Assembly: GCA_002083655.1 (NCBI GenBank)
Contig: MSXR01000005.1
Coordinates: forward strand, 93,455 to 157,454
Length of the DNA stretch: 64,000 nt
Direction: 5' to 3'
From: Proteobacteria bacterium ST_bin14
Lineage (GTDB): Bacteria > Pseudomonadota > Alphaproteobacteria > Sphingomonadales > Sphingomonadaceae
Part shown: positions 7,612 to 16,354 of the stretch, piece after piece
How the letters are laid out: every line of letters begins with the position of its first letter
Numbering within the stretch: position 1 is the stretch's first letter
The notes under the pieces: generated by a model
What the model was told of the DNA's origin: nothing
Seen by the model: only the letters and a program-made list of their open reading frames with translations
Databases searched by the model: none
Program-made: the position numbers and the translations under genes

Positions 7612-8331
7612 TTACTCCACGACCGCAAGTGCATCAGCTTCGGCAGTCTGTGAACCACCGCGACCGAGCAGATCGACGATCTTCTTGCCGCGACGTTGCG
7701 CGACAGCCTTGGGGCTCGTCTGGTTGACCAGCGCTTCGAATGTCGCACGGATCATGTTGTATGGGTTCGACGTGCCGACCGATTTGGTCACCACATCAGC
7801 CACGCCCAGCGATTCGAATACGGCGCGCATCGGGCCACCAGCGATGATGCCGGTACCTTGTGGTGCCGAACGCACTGTCACCAGACCAGCGCCGAAATGG
7901 CCCTTGGCGTCATGATGCAGCGTGCGGCCTTCCTTCAGAGGAACGCGGACCATTGCCTTCTTGGCAGCAGCCGTTGCCTTGCTGATCGCTTCCGGCACTT
8001 CGCGCGCCTTGCCATGGCCAAAGCCAACCCGGCCCTTGCCATCGCCAACCACGACGAGTGCTGCAAAGCCAAAGCGCTTGCCGCCCTTCACCGTTTTCGA
8101 AACGCGGTTGATATGGACCAGCTTTTCAATCAGCTCTTCGCCGCCGTCATCGCCACCGGGGCCACCACGACCGCGATTGTCGCGACCGCCACGGCTGTCA
8201 CGGCCGCGACCATCACGGTTGCCACCACCACCGGGAGCGCCGCGACCGCGACCACCGCGCGGCGGACCACCACGGTTGTCGCCGCCTGGGGCACCTGCGT
8301 CGGCAGTCGGCGTCTGGATTTCATCGGACAT
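7612..8331 (-). CDS. rpsE: 30S ribosomal protein S5 with Gly/Arg-rich N-terminal extension
   Basis: S5 lies near the mRNA entry channel and affects decoding accuracy. The 239-residue protein has a normal S5 core from about residue 65 (EELIEKLVHINRVSKTVKGGKRF, then VVVGDGKGRVGFG and the SDGVR-like C-terminal half). The first 64 residues are extra and low-complexity: Gly, Arg, Asp and Asn in RGG-like runs. E. coli S5 has no such extension. From memory, related alphaproteobacteria, sphingomonads in particular, have similar ones. The tail could be an RNA-binding disordered segment. Confidence 0.97.
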   Translation of the reverse strand: MSDEIQTPTADAGAPGGDNRGGPPRGGRGRGAPGGGGNRDGRGRDSRGGRDNRGRGGPGGDDGGEELIEKLVHINRVSKTVKGGKRFGFAALVVVGDGKGRVGFGHGKAREVPEAISKATAAAKKAMVRVPLKEGRTLHHDAKGHFGAGLVTVRSAPQGTGIIAGGPMRAVFESLGVADVVTKSVGTSNPYNMIRATFEALVNQTSPKAVAQRRGKKIVDLLGRGGSQTAEADALAVVE

Positions 8332-8334
8332 AAA

Positions 8335-8691
8335 TTAGAACTCCAATCCGGCTTCGCGCGCGGCATCCGCCAGCGCCTTGACGCGACCATGATACAGGAA
8401 GCCGCCGCGATCGAACACGACCTGCGTCACGCCAGCCTGCTTGGCCGCTTCGGCAACACGCTTGCCAACGCTTGATGCTGCTTCGATGTTGGAACCGTTC
8501 GTGCCGCGCACGTCCTTTTCCAGCGTCGATGCCGCGACGATCGTCTTGCCAGCGGCATCGTCGATCACCTGCGCATAAATGTGCTTGCCCGAACGATGGA
8601 CGGACAGCCGAGGACGGCCCGCCCCCCGTGCGCGCAGCGCAGTGCGGTTGCGGCGACGCCGCTTCTCGAACAGAGACATTCCCTTGCTCAT
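8335..8691 (-). CDS. rplR: 50S ribosomal protein L18
   Basis: L18 binds 5S rRNA in the central protuberance. The 118-residue protein has the basic start FEKRRRRNRTALRA, then RLSVHRSGKHIYAQVIDD and the C-terminal DRGGFLYHGRVKALADAAREAGLEF, all diagnostic. Its start overlaps the rplF stop by one base and its stop is three bases before the rpsE start, showing tight coupling. Confidence 0.97.
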   Translation of the reverse strand: MSKGMSLFEKRRRRNRTALRARGAGRPRLSVHRSGKHIYAQVIDDAAGKTIVAASTLEKDVRGTNGSNIEAASSVGKRVAEAAKQAGVTQVVFDRGGFLYHGRVKALADAAREAGLEF

Positions 8692-9224
8692 TACTTCTTC
8701 TTCCCTTCCTTGCGGAAGATGAACTCGCCGCGGTACTTGATGCCCTTGCCCTTATAGGGCTCTGGCGGCCGCCAGCGGCGGATTTCGGCGGCAACCTGGC
8801 CAACCTTCTGCTTGTCGATGCCCGTGATTTCGACCGTGGTCTGATCCGGCGTCTTGATCTCAATCCCGTCCGGGATCGCGAAGTTGACGTGGTGGCTATA
8901 CCCAAGCTGCAGGTTCAGGTTACGACCCTGCGAGGCGGCACGGTAACCGACGCCGGTGATTTCAAGCACCTTTGAAAAGCCATCGCTGACGCCCGTTACC
9001 AGGTTCTGCACCAGGGTACGCTGCATGCCCCAAAACGCGCGAGCGCGCTTGGTGTCATTTGCTGGCTTCACCGAAATACCGCCATCCTCAAGGATATAGC
9101 TGATATCGTCCACCAGCGGCATGGTGAGGGTGCCCTTGGGCCCCTTCACCGAGATGATGCCGCCATCGATGCTGGCAGTAACGCCAGCCGGGATCGGCAC
9201 CGCTTTTTTACCAATGCGGCTCAT
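8691..9224 (-). CDS. rplF: 50S ribosomal protein L6
   Basis: L6 lies at the base of the L7/L12 stalk near the sarcin-ricin loop. The 177-residue sequence starts MSRIGKKAVPIPAGV and ends with the conserved RRWRPPEPYKGKGIKY block. It shares one base with rpsH upstream and with rplR downstream. Confidence 0.98.
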   Translation of the reverse strand: MSRIGKKAVPIPAGVTASIDGGIISVKGPKGTLTMPLVDDISYILEDGGISVKPANDTKRARAFWGMQRTLVQNLVTGVSDGFSKVLEITGVGYRAASQGRNLNLQLGYSHHVNFAIPDGIEIKTPDQTTVEITGIDKQKVGQVAAEIRRWRPPEPYKGKGIKYRGEFIFRKEGKKK

Positions 9225-9619
9225 CAGAATACCTCCGCCAGCACTTCGCCACCAACATTCTGTTCGCGCGCTTCGGCGTCAGACAGAACGCCACGCGGCG
9301 TCGATACGATGGTGATGCCAAGGCCGTTCATGATCCGGGGCAGATCCTGCGATCCCGAATAGACACGGCGGCCAGGCTTGGAAACGCGGGCAACATGCTT
9401 GATCGCAGGCTGGCCTTCGAAATACTTCAGTTCAATGCGGATGCCCTTGGCAGGGCCCATCTCTTCTTCGGTATAGCCGCGGATATAGCCCTCGCGCTGA
9501 AGCACGTCGAGCACGCGGGTACGCAGCTTGCTGCCCGGCGTCAGGACAGAGTCCTTACGCGCACGCTGGCCGTTGCGGATGCGGGTGAGCATATCACCAA
9601 TGGGATCGGTCAGTGCCAT
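9224..9619 (-). CDS. rpsH: 30S ribosomal protein S8
   Basis: S8 is a primary 16S rRNA-binding protein and, in E. coli, the translational repressor of the spc operon. The 131-residue protein starts MALTDPIGDMLTRIRNGQ and has RVSKPGRRVY and LGITIVSTPRGVLSDAEARE near the C-terminus. Whether the same autoregulation works here is not shown by the sequence. Confidence 0.98.
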   Translation of the reverse strand: MALTDPIGDMLTRIRNGQRARKDSVLTPGSKLRTRVLDVLQREGYIRGYTEEEMGPAKGIRIELKYFEGQPAIKHVARVSKPGRRVYSGSQDLPRIMNGLGITIVSTPRGVLSDAEAREQNVGGEVLAEVF

Positions 9620-9628
9620 ATCTCGTCC

Positions 9629-9934
9629 TTACCAGCTCGACTTCGTAACGCCGGGGATCAGGCCCTTGTTGGCCAGATCACGCAGCTGAATACGGCAGAG
9701 GCGGAACTTGCGGTAATAAGCGCGCGGGCGACCCGTGAGCTCACACCGATTGCGAATGCGCGTGCGGTTGGCGTTGCGCGGAATTTCAGCCTGCTTCAGC
9801 CGCGCGATCAGCCGCTCGGTATCGTCGAGCGACTTGTCGTTCGCGATTGCCTTCAGCTTGGCGTAACGGCCAGCATATTTCTTGACGAGCATCTTGCGGC
9901 GCTCGTTCTTGTTGATCGAACTCTTCTTCGCCAT
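9629..9934 (-). CDS. rpsN: 30S ribosomal protein S14
   Basis: S14 is in the 30S head. The 101-residue protein begins MAKKSSINKNERRKMLVKKYA and has NRTRIRNRCELTGRPRAYYRKF. It is the long, zinc-free type: the CxxC pairs of the short form are absent. An upstream in-frame start at 10006 would add 24 unrelated residues, so the ATG at 9934 is preferred. Confidence 0.97.
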   Translation of the reverse strand: MAKKSSINKNERRKMLVKKYAGRYAKLKAIANDKSLDDTERLIARLKQAEIPRNANRTRIRNRCELTGRPRAYYRKFRLCRIQLRDLANKGLIPGVTKSSW

Positions 9935-9935
9935 C

Positions 9936-10520
9936 TTATGCCGCCTTCTTCGCGTCGTCTGCGTCTTCAATCGGGAACGGGAAGCCAAACAGACGGAGCA
10001 GCTCACGGCCCTCTTCGTCGGTTTTCGCTGTCGTCGTCACGATCACGTCCATGCCGCGGATCTGACCAACCTTGTCATAGCTGATTTCCGGGAAGATCAG
10101 CTGCTCCTTCAGGCCGCAGGCATAATTGCCGCGTCCGTCGAATGACTTGGGGTTAAGCCCGCGGAAATCGCGAACGCGTGGCAGCGCGATCGTGATGAAA
10201 CGATCCAGAAACTCATACATCCGCTCACGGCGCAGCGTTACCTTGCAACCGATTGGCATGCCTTCGCGCAGCTTGAACTGAGCGATCGACTTCTTGGCCT
10301 TGGTCACGACAGGCTTCTGCCCCGCGATCAGTTCCATTTCGCCAACGGCCTGCTCGACCTTCTTCTTGTCCTGCGTCGCTTCGCCCACGCCCATGTTGAG
10401 CACGATCTTTTCGATCCGGGGTACTTCCATCGCGTTCTTGTAGCCGAACTTCTCAGTCATCGCCTTCACGATAACCTCGTCATATCTCGACCGCATCCGC
10501 GGCACATAAACATCAGCCAC
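9936..10520 (-). CDS. rplE: 50S ribosomal protein L5
   Basis: L5 binds 5S rRNA and contacts the P-site tRNA region. The 194-residue protein has the family blocks IEKIVLNMGVGEA, KKSIAQFKLREGMPIGCKVTLR and RVRDFRGLNPKSFDGRGNY. Its start overlaps the end of rplX by eight bases. It is slightly longer than E. coli L5 because of a DDAKKAA-type tail. Confidence 0.98.
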   Translation of the reverse strand: MADVYVPRMRSRYDEVIVKAMTEKFGYKNAMEVPRIEKIVLNMGVGEATQDKKKVEQAVGEMELIAGQKPVVTKAKKSIAQFKLREGMPIGCKVTLRRERMYEFLDRFITIALPRVRDFRGLNPKSFDGRGNYACGLKEQLIFPEISYDKVGQIRGMDVIVTTTAKTDEEGRELLRLFGFPFPIEDADDAKKAA

Positions 10521-10833
10521 TGATCGTCTCCCCGGACTTCACGGCCACACGGACCTTCTTGCCGTCCTTTTCCTCAAAGCGAACGCGCGTCGGCTTGCCG
10601 GTCTTGGGGTCGGCAATCGCCACCTTCGACACGTGCATCGGCGCTTCCAGCTTTTCCAGGCCACCTTGCGGGTTTGCCTGGCTCGGCTTTTTGTGGCGGG
10701 TGGCGATGTTCGCGCCCGACACGATAACTTTACCGTCCTTCGGGAAGGCGCGCGTCACTTCGCCCGTTTTGCCCTTGTCCTTGCCGGACAGGATGACGAC
10801 GGTGTCACCCTTTTTGATCTTGGCCGCAGCCAT
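10513..10833 (-). CDS. rplX: 50S ribosomal protein L24
   Basis: L24 is an assembly initiator near the exit tunnel. The 106-residue protein has the KOW motif KKGDTVVILSGKDKGKTGEV at residues 5-25. The ATG at 10833 overlaps the rplN stop as TGATG, with GGAGG seven bases upstream. A GTG one codon earlier is less likely. Confidence 0.96.
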   Translation of the reverse strand: MAAAKIKKGDTVVILSGKDKGKTGEVTRAFPKDGKVIVSGANIATRHKKPSQANPQGGLEKLEAPMHVSKVAIADPKTGKPTRVRFEEKDGKKVRVAVKSGETISG

Positions 10834-11201
10834 CACAGCACCTCCGGCGCGAGCGAGATGATCTTCATGTGCTTCTTGCCACGGAGCTCACGCACCACCG
10901 GGCCAAAAATACGCGTGCCAATCGGCTCTTCGTTCTTGTTGACGAGAACGGCAGCGTTGGTGTCGAAACGGATCACCGACCCATCGGCGCGGCGGATATC
11001 CTTCGCCGTGCGCACGATGACCGCACGGTGCACGTCACCCTTCTTCACCTTGCCACGGGGCTGTGCTTCCTTGATGCTGACGACAATGATGTCGCCCACA
11101 CCGGCCGTGCGACGCTTTGAGCCGCCCAGCACCTTGATGCACTGCACCCGCTTCGCGCCGCTGTTGTCAGCGACCTCGAGATTGGACTGCATCTGGATCA
11201 T
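10833..11201 (-). CDS. rplN: 50S ribosomal protein L14
   Basis: L14 is a highly conserved intersubunit-face protein. The 122-residue sequence begins MIQMQSNLEVADNSGAKRV and carries FDTNAAVLVN and GTRIFGPVVRELR. It is the first gene of the classical spc segment and is followed with overlap by rplX. Confidence 0.98.
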   Translation of the reverse strand: MIQMQSNLEVADNSGAKRVQCIKVLGGSKRRTAGVGDIIVVSIKEAQPRGKVKKGDVHRAVIVRTAKDIRRADGSVIRFDTNAAVLVNKNEEPIGTRIFGPVVRELRGKKHMKIISLAPEVL

Positions 11202-11266
11202 TGATCCGCTTCCTTCTTCACTTTGGGGCCGATTGCTGACCGGTCCCCGCCAAAATCAAAAGACGC

Positions 11267-11539
11267 TTATGCGTCCACATCAACCCGGTCGGGCGTTGCA
11301 TGGGCGTTGACCCGATCCAGCACCTTCCACGTCTTCAGCTTGCTGATCGGCGCGATCTCTTCGATGCGCACGATTTCGCCAGCCTTGAACTCATTGCCCT
11401 CATCATGGGCATGATATTTCTTCGAACGACGGATGATCTTGCCGTAGAGCGGGTGCTTCACCTTGCGCTCAACATTCACCACCACCGTCTTGTCGCCCTT
11501 GTCGGAGACGATCAGCCCCGTCAGCACGCGCTTCGGCAT
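11267..11539 (-). CDS. rpsQ: 30S ribosomal protein S17
   Basis: S17 is an early-assembly 16S rRNA-binding protein. The 90-residue sequence has MPKRVLTGLIVSDKGDKTVVV, KHPLYGKIIRRSKKYHAHDE and IEEIAPISKLKTW. It lies between rpmC and rplN, as in the standard S10-spc order. Confidence 0.97.
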   Translation of the reverse strand: MPKRVLTGLIVSDKGDKTVVVNVERKVKHPLYGKIIRRSKKYHAHDEGNEFKAGEIVRIEEIAPISKLKTWKVLDRVNAHATPDRVDVDA

Positions 11540-11549
11540 GTCTAATTCC

Positions 11550-11753
11550 TTACTTGGCAGCCGAGCGCGTGCGCTCAGACTGCAGAGTCTTGATACGGGC
11601 GATGCCGCGGCGAACTTCGCGCACCCGGCTCGGCTTTTCGAGCTGGTTGGTCGCGGCCTGAAAACGCAGGTTGAATGCCTCGCGCTTCAGATTGCCAAGC
11701 TCTTCGCTTAGCTGGTCGTCGGACTTGGTCCGCATGTCTTTCACATCGGCCAT
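11550..11753 (-). CDS. rpmC: 50S ribosomal protein L29
   Basis: L29 sits at the exit tunnel and helps to dock SRP and trigger factor. The 67-residue helical protein has the pattern SEELGNLKREAFNLRFQ and RVREVRRGIARIKT. Its start is three bases from the rplP stop. Confidence 0.96.
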   Translation of the reverse strand: MADVKDMRTKSDDQLSEELGNLKREAFNLRFQAATNQLEKPSRVREVRRGIARIKTLQSERTRSAAK

Positions 11754-11756
11754 GAC

Positions 11757-12188
11757 TTATGCTCCCAGGTGCGAGGTATCGCCAAGCCGGGCGACAACCT
11801 TTACCTTGATTGGCAGCTTCATCGCTGCGCGTTCGAATGCAACTGCTGCAACCGGGCCAGGTACGCCGTCCAGTTCGAACAGAATACGGCCGGGCTTGAC
11901 GCGGGCTGCCCAGAATTCAGGCGAACCCTTGCCCTTGCCCATGCGGACTTCGGCAGGCTTTGACGATACCGGCACGTCGGGAAAAATGCGGATCCACAAC
12001 CGGCCCTGGCGCTTGATGTGGCGCGTGATCGCGCGGCGTGCCGCTTCGATCTGGCGCGCGGTGATCCGGTCCGGCTCCATCGCCTTCAGGCCGTACGACC
12101 CGAAGTTGAGCGCGGAGCCACCCGTGGCCTTGCCATGAATGCGGCCCTTGAACGCCTTGCGGAACTTGGTCTTTTTTGGCTGCAACAT
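11757..12188 (-). CDS. rplP: 50S ribosomal protein L16
   Basis: L16 helps to form the A-site tRNA pocket. The 143-residue protein begins MLQPKKTKFRKAFKGR and has FGSYGLKAMEPDRITARQIE and RMGKGKGSPEFWAARVKPGR, all diagnostic. It lies between rpsC and rpmC. Confidence 0.98.
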   Translation of the reverse strand: MLQPKKTKFRKAFKGRIHGKATGGSALNFGSYGLKAMEPDRITARQIEAARRAITRHIKRQGRLWIRIFPDVPVSSKPAEVRMGKGKGSPEFWAARVKPGRILFELDGVPGPVAAVAFERAAMKLPIKVKVVARLGDTSHLGA

Positions 12189-12198
12189 TGTCTATTCC

Positions 12199-12894
12199 TC
12201 AGCGAGCCGGACGGACGCCGGAAGTCTGCGCTTCCATCATCAGCCGGTCTTGCGCCATCGGGTCATGACCCAGGATTTCGCCCTTGAAGATCCACACCTT
12301 CACGCCGCACACGCCGTAGGCGGTGTGTGCCGTTGCTTCGGCATAATCGACGTTCGCGCGCAGCGTGTGGAGCGGCACACGACCCTCACGATACCATTCG
12401 GTCCGCGCGATTTCCGCGCCGCCCAAACGACCACCGCAGGTAATACGAATGCCCTCTGCACCCAGACGCAGTGCTGATTGCACCGCGCGCTTCATGGCGC
12501 GGCGGAACGCGATGCGGCGCTCCAGCTGATCGGCAACACCCTGTGCTACCAGCTTGGCATCGATTTCAGGCTTGCGGATTTCGACGATGTTCAGGCTGAC
12601 GTCCGAAGCCGTCATCTTGCCAATCGTCTTGCGCAGCTTTTCAATGTCAGCGCCCTTCTTGCCGATGATCACGCCGGGGCGCGCAGCGAAGATGGAGATG
12701 CGGCACAGCTTGGCGGGACGGTCGATCACCACCTTTGAAATCGCAGCCTGAGGCAGCGTCTTCATGACGAATTCACGGATGCGCAGGTCTTCCAGCAGCA
12801 AGCGGCCATAATCGGCGCCTTCTGCGTACCAGCGGCTGTCCCAGGTGCGGTTGATCTGCAGCCGAAGCCCGATCGGATTGCTCTTCTGACCCAT
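12199..12894 (-). CDS. rpsC: 30S ribosomal protein S3
   Basis: S3 forms part of the mRNA entry channel and helicase. The 231-residue protein starts MGQKSNPIGLRLQINRTWDSRW, has the KH-type GXXG loop in VIIGKKGADIEKLR, and ends with the C-terminal domain containing GRLGGAEIARTEWYREGRVPLHTLRA. It shares one base with rplV. Confidence 0.98.
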   Translation of the reverse strand: MGQKSNPIGLRLQINRTWDSRWYAEGADYGRLLLEDLRIREFVMKTLPQAAISKVVIDRPAKLCRISIFAARPGVIIGKKGADIEKLRKTIGKMTASDVSLNIVEIRKPEIDAKLVAQGVADQLERRIAFRRAMKRAVQSALRLGAEGIRITCGGRLGGAEIARTEWYREGRVPLHTLRANVDYAEATAHTAYGVCGVKVWIFKGEILGHDPMAQDRLMMEAQTSGVRPAR

Positions 12895-13274
12895 TACGCT
12901 TCCTCTGCCTGCTCACGCACCACAATCCGCAACCGGCTGAACGGCTTGAGGATGCGGGTCGATTTGCCGCGACCACGCGTGGCGAAACGCTTCATCACGA
13001 TCGACTTACCAACCGATGCTTCCGATACGACCAGCGCATCGACATCAAGGTTGTGGTTGTTTTCTGCATTGGCGATTGCCGATGCCAGCACCTTGCGCGC
13101 CTCGACGGCCATTGCCTTGTTCGAGAATTGCAGGATGTTCATCGCATCACCAACCTTGCGGTTGCGGATGAGCGCAGCGACCAGGCCCAGCTTCTGCGCC
13201 GAACCACGGATCTGCGTGCCGACCGAGAGCGCCTCGTTATCCGCCACGCGACGCGGGGATTTTTCCTTGCCCAT
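12894..13274 (-). CDS. rplV: 50S ribosomal protein L22
   Basis: L22 lines the peptide exit tunnel and its beta-hairpin loop can affect macrolide sensitivity. The 126-residue protein has SAQKLGLVAALIRNRKVGDAM and a C-terminal RFATRGRGKSTRILKPFSRLRIVV segment. It overlaps both rpsS and rpsC by one base. Confidence 0.97.
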   Translation of the reverse strand: MGKEKSPRRVADNEALSVGTQIRGSAQKLGLVAALIRNRKVGDAMNILQFSNKAMAVEARKVLASAIANAENNHNLDVDALVVSEASVGKSIVMKRFATRGRGKSTRILKPFSRLRIVVREQAEEA

Positions 13275-13549
13275 CAGCGCTTGCCCTTCTTATCGGCAGC
13301 ATGGCCGGGGAAAAAGCGCGTCGGCGCAAATTCACCAAGCTTCATGCCGACCATATCTTCGTTGACCGAAACCGGCACGAACTTGCGACCGTTATAGACG
13401 CTGAACGTCAAGCCGACGAAATCGGGCAGGATCGTGGAGCGACGCGACCAGGTTTTGATCGGGGCGCGGTTATTGGCTTCCTGTGCAGCTTGCGCCTTTT
13501 TCAGGAGGTGAAGGTCGACAAACGGACCCTTCCAGACGGAACGTGCCAT
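13274..13549 (-). CDS. rpsS: 30S ribosomal protein S19
   Basis: S19 is in the 30S head and contacts the A-site region with S13. The 91-residue protein begins MARSVWKGPFVDLHLLKKA and has RRSTILPDFVGLTFSVYNGRKFVPV and KLGEFAPTRFFPGHA. Length and place between rplB and rplV are standard. Confidence 0.98.
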   Translation of the reverse strand: MARSVWKGPFVDLHLLKKAQAAQEANNRAPIKTWSRRSTILPDFVGLTFSVYNGRKFVPVSVNEDMVGMKLGEFAPTRFFPGHAADKKGKR

Positions 13550-13555
13550 GAGCTA

Positions 13556-14392
13556 TCAGCCCTTCTTCTTGGCGTGACGCGAACGGATGATCATCTTATC
13601 CGTCGACTTGTTATGACGGGTGCGCGCACCCTTGGTCGGCTTGCCCCATGGGGTCACTGGATGGCGACCACCTGAGGTACGGCCTTCACCACCGCCATGC
13701 GGATGGTCGACCGGGTTCTTGGCGACACCGCGCGTCAGCGGGCGGATGCCCTTCCAACGGTTGCGGCCTGCCTTGGCGAGGTTGGTGTTGGCGTTGTCGG
13801 GGTTCGACACCGCGCCCACCGTCGCCATGCAATCGCTGCGGATATAACGCTGTTCGCCCGAATTCAGGCGCACCATCACCATGCCCTTGTCGCGACCGAC
13901 AACCTGCACATAAGTGCCTGCCGAGCGCGCGAGCTGACCACCCTTGCCGGGCTTCATCTCAACATTGTGAACGATCGTTCCGACCGGCATCTGGCCGAGT
14001 TCCATCGCATTGCCAGGCTTCACGTCGGTCTTCTTGCCGGCGACAACCTTGTCACCAACCGCCAGACGCTGCGGCGCCAGGATGTACACGACTTCGTCGC
14101 CGGGATATTCGATCAGCGCGATGAATGCCGTGCGGTTTGGGTCATATTCGATCCGCGCCACGGTGCCTTCAACGTCCCATTTGCGACGCTTGAAATCGAT
14201 GATGCGATAACGCTGCTTATGGCCGCCGGCGATGCCGCGTGACGTGACATGGCCCTTGTTGTTACGACCACCAGTCTTGCGCTTGCCCTCGGTCAACGCC
14301 TTTACCGGGCCGCCCTTGTGCAGACCGGAACGGTCCACCAGGATCAGGCCGCGGCGTGCAGGCGAAGTCGGGTTATAATGCTTGAGTGCCAT
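13556..14392 (-). CDS. rplB: 50S ribosomal protein L2
   Basis: L2 is needed for subunit joining and peptidyl-transferase structure. The 278-residue sequence has MALKHYNPTSPARRGL, RKTGGRNNKGHVTSRGIAGGHKQ and the conserved His-containing VAKNPVDHPHGGGEGR near residue 225-240. Length fits the family. Confidence 0.98.
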   Translation of the reverse strand: MALKHYNPTSPARRGLILVDRSGLHKGGPVKALTEGKRKTGGRNNKGHVTSRGIAGGHKQRYRIIDFKRRKWDVEGTVARIEYDPNRTAFIALIEYPGDEVVYILAPQRLAVGDKVVAGKKTDVKPGNAMELGQMPVGTIVHNVEMKPGKGGQLARSAGTYVQVVGRDKGMVMVRLNSGEQRYIRSDCMATVGAVSNPDNANTNLAKAGRNRWKGIRPLTRGVAKNPVDHPHGGGEGRTSGGRHPVTPWGKPTKGARTRHNKSTDKMIIRSRHAKKKG

Positions 14393-14396
14393 TGCC

Positions 14397-14711
14397 TCAG
14401 ATCCCCGTCGTCACGTCGATCGATTGCCCGTCTTTCAGGGTGACGATCGCTTTTTTGATATCCGAGCGCGTGTAGGGCTTGCCCTTCCACTTCTTGGTCT
14501 TGCCCTTCTGGACGATCGTGTTCACGCCGGTCACATTGACGTTGAACAACGCTTCCACAGCAGCCTTGATCTCGGGCTTGGTCGCGTCACCTGCCACGCG
14601 AAACACAACGGCGTTGTGCTCGCTCAGCAAGGTTGCCTTTTCGGTGATGTGCGGCGCGAGGATCACGTCGTAATGACGTACCGCAATCGCTGCCGTTTCC
14701 TTCTTAGCCAT
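14397..14711 (-). CDS. rplW: 50S ribosomal protein L23
   Basis: L23 is at the tunnel exit and docks trigger factor and SRP. The 104-residue protein has HYDVILAPHITEKATLLSEHN and a C-terminal GKTKKWKGKPYTRSDIKKAIVTL. It overlaps the end of rplD by eight bases. Confidence 0.97.
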   Translation of the reverse strand: MAKKETAAIAVRHYDVILAPHITEKATLLSEHNAVVFRVAGDATKPEIKAAVEALFNVNVTGVNTIVQKGKTKKWKGKPYTRSDIKKAIVTLKDGQSIDVTTGI

Positions 14712-15327
14712 TGAAGCGCGCCTCCAGCTTTTCGACGGCCGCGCGCGTCAGAACGAGCGTATCGGCCTTCAGAATATCGTACACATTGGCACCAGCTGCC
14801 GGCATCACGTTGATCTGGCGCAGGTTACCGGCTGCAAGCGCGAAGCTCGCCTCCACCATATCACCATCAATCACCAACGCGGTCTTGGCATCCAGCGTGC
14901 TGAAGTTCTTGAACAGCACGGACGTCTTGGCATTTTCGACAACCAGGCTGTCCATGACGATCAGCTTGCCGGTCTTGGCCTTTGACGACAGCGCCATCTT
15001 CAGACCCAGCGCGCGAACCTTCTTGTTCAGCGATGGGTTGAAATCACGAACGCGGGCGCCGTGGGCTTTACCACCACCAATGAACACCGGCGCGCGGCGA
15101 TCGCCGTGACGGGCCGTACCGCCGCCCTTCTGGCGACCGAACTTCTTGCCGGTGCGGGCAACATCGGCGCGCTCACGGGTGCCGCGGGCGGTGCCGCGAC
15201 GCTTTTCGAGCTGCCAAGTGACAACGCGGTGAAGGATGTCCGCACGCGGCTCTAGGCCGAACACGTCATCGCTGAGGTCGATATCGGCGCCCTGGGCACC
15301 GTCGAGCGACTGAAGCTTGATCTTCAT
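14704..15327 (-). CDS. rplD: 50S ribosomal protein L4
   Basis: L4 reaches the exit tunnel with an extended loop and, in E. coli, autoregulates the S10 operon by attenuation. The 207-residue protein has the loop segment KKFGRQKGGGTARHGDRRAPVF and GGGKAHGARVRDF. The overlap with rplW indicates translational coupling. E. coli-style control cannot be read from this sequence. Confidence 0.98.
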   Translation of the reverse strand: MKIKLQSLDGAQGADIDLSDDVFGLEPRADILHRVVTWQLEKRRGTARGTRERADVARTGKKFGRQKGGGTARHGDRRAPVFIGGGKAHGARVRDFNPSLNKKVRALGLKMALSSKAKTGKLIVMDSLVVENAKTSVLFKNFSTLDAKTALVIDGDMVEASFALAAGNLRQINVMPAAGANVYDILKADTLVLTRAAVEKLEARFNG

Positions 15328-15329
15328 GT

Positions 15330-16085
15330 TCAGCCCTCCTGGCCGTCAGTGGCTTCGGGAGCCGCCACGTCTTCGACGGGGACTTCAGCCGGAGCATCGT
15401 TGCTGTTGGCGACGGCCTTCAGGCCGGCGGGATATGGCGCTGCTTCAGGACGCGCGATCTTGACCGAGTCCTTGACGAGCAACCAGCCGCCCTTCGATCC
15501 AGGGACGGAGCCCTTGATGAAGATCAGGCCGCGCTCAACATCGGTCGAGACGACTTCCAGATTCTGCTGCGTGCGCTGCTTGTCACCCATGTGACCGGCC
15601 ATCTTCTTGTTCTTGAAGACCTTGCCCGGATCCTGGCGCTGACCGGTCGAACCGAGCGAACGGTGCGAGACCGAAACGCCGTGCGTCGCGCGCAGACCGC
15701 CGAAGCCCCAGCGCTTCATACCGCCCTGGAAACCCTTGCCCTGCGTGTTGCCGGCAATATCGACGAACTGGCCGGCGACGAAATGGTCAGCCGAAATCTC
15801 GGCGCCCACGTCGAGCAGTGCATCTTCGGATACGCGGAATTCAGCCAGCTTTGCCTTGGGTTCCACTTCGGCCTTGCCGAAATGGCCGCGCTGCGGCTTG
15901 GCGACGTTCTTTGCTTTGGCCGTGCCAGCACCAAGCTGCACAGCAGTGTAACCATCACGGTCGGCCTCGCGGCGGGCAACGACCTGGAGACCTTCAAGCG
16001 AAAGGACGGTGACGGGCACATGGCGCCCATCGTCCTTAAACAAGCGGGTCATCCCCATTTTCTTCGCGATCACGCCAGTGCGCAT
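15330..16085 (-). CDS. rplC: 50S ribosomal protein L3
   Basis: L3 is an early-assembly protein near the peptidyl-transferase centre. From the ATG at 16085 the 251-residue protein starts MRTGVIAKKMGMTRLFKDDG and has the conserved FQGGMKRWGFGGLRATHGVSVSHRSLGSTGQ block. The long reading frame begins 36 codons further upstream, but those residues do not belong to the family. The C-terminal tail after KSV is acidic and Ala/Pro-rich, slightly longer than in E. coli L3. Confidence 0.97.
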   Translation of the reverse strand: MRTGVIAKKMGMTRLFKDDGRHVPVTVLSLEGLQVVARREADRDGYTAVQLGAGTAKAKNVAKPQRGHFGKAEVEPKAKLAEFRVSEDALLDVGAEISADHFVAGQFVDIAGNTQGKGFQGGMKRWGFGGLRATHGVSVSHRSLGSTGQRQDPGKVFKNKKMAGHMGDKQRTQQNLEVVSTDVERGLIFIKGSVPGSKGGWLLVKDSVKIARPEAAPYPAGLKAVANSNDAPAEVPVEDVAAPEATDGQEG

Positions 16086-16354
16086 GATCCATGCTCCATA
16101 AAATAACAGAGGCACACCACGGACCATTCCGCAGTGTGCTTGCCTCAGCCCATCATGTAGAAACGTGCCCCGACCCGGGCTGGTGTTCCCCAATTCTGGG
16201 GAGCGTGTCGGGGGACGCGGCCCGGATAAATCCGGCGGTATCCCTTGTCGTGCGGCACCGAATGAACGGCACCGAATCTCGTTGGAAGCGGGCCTTTACG
16301 CTAGCCGGTTGACTACGTCAACAAGCCACCCCGGCCTTCGCCGGAGCTAAAGGC

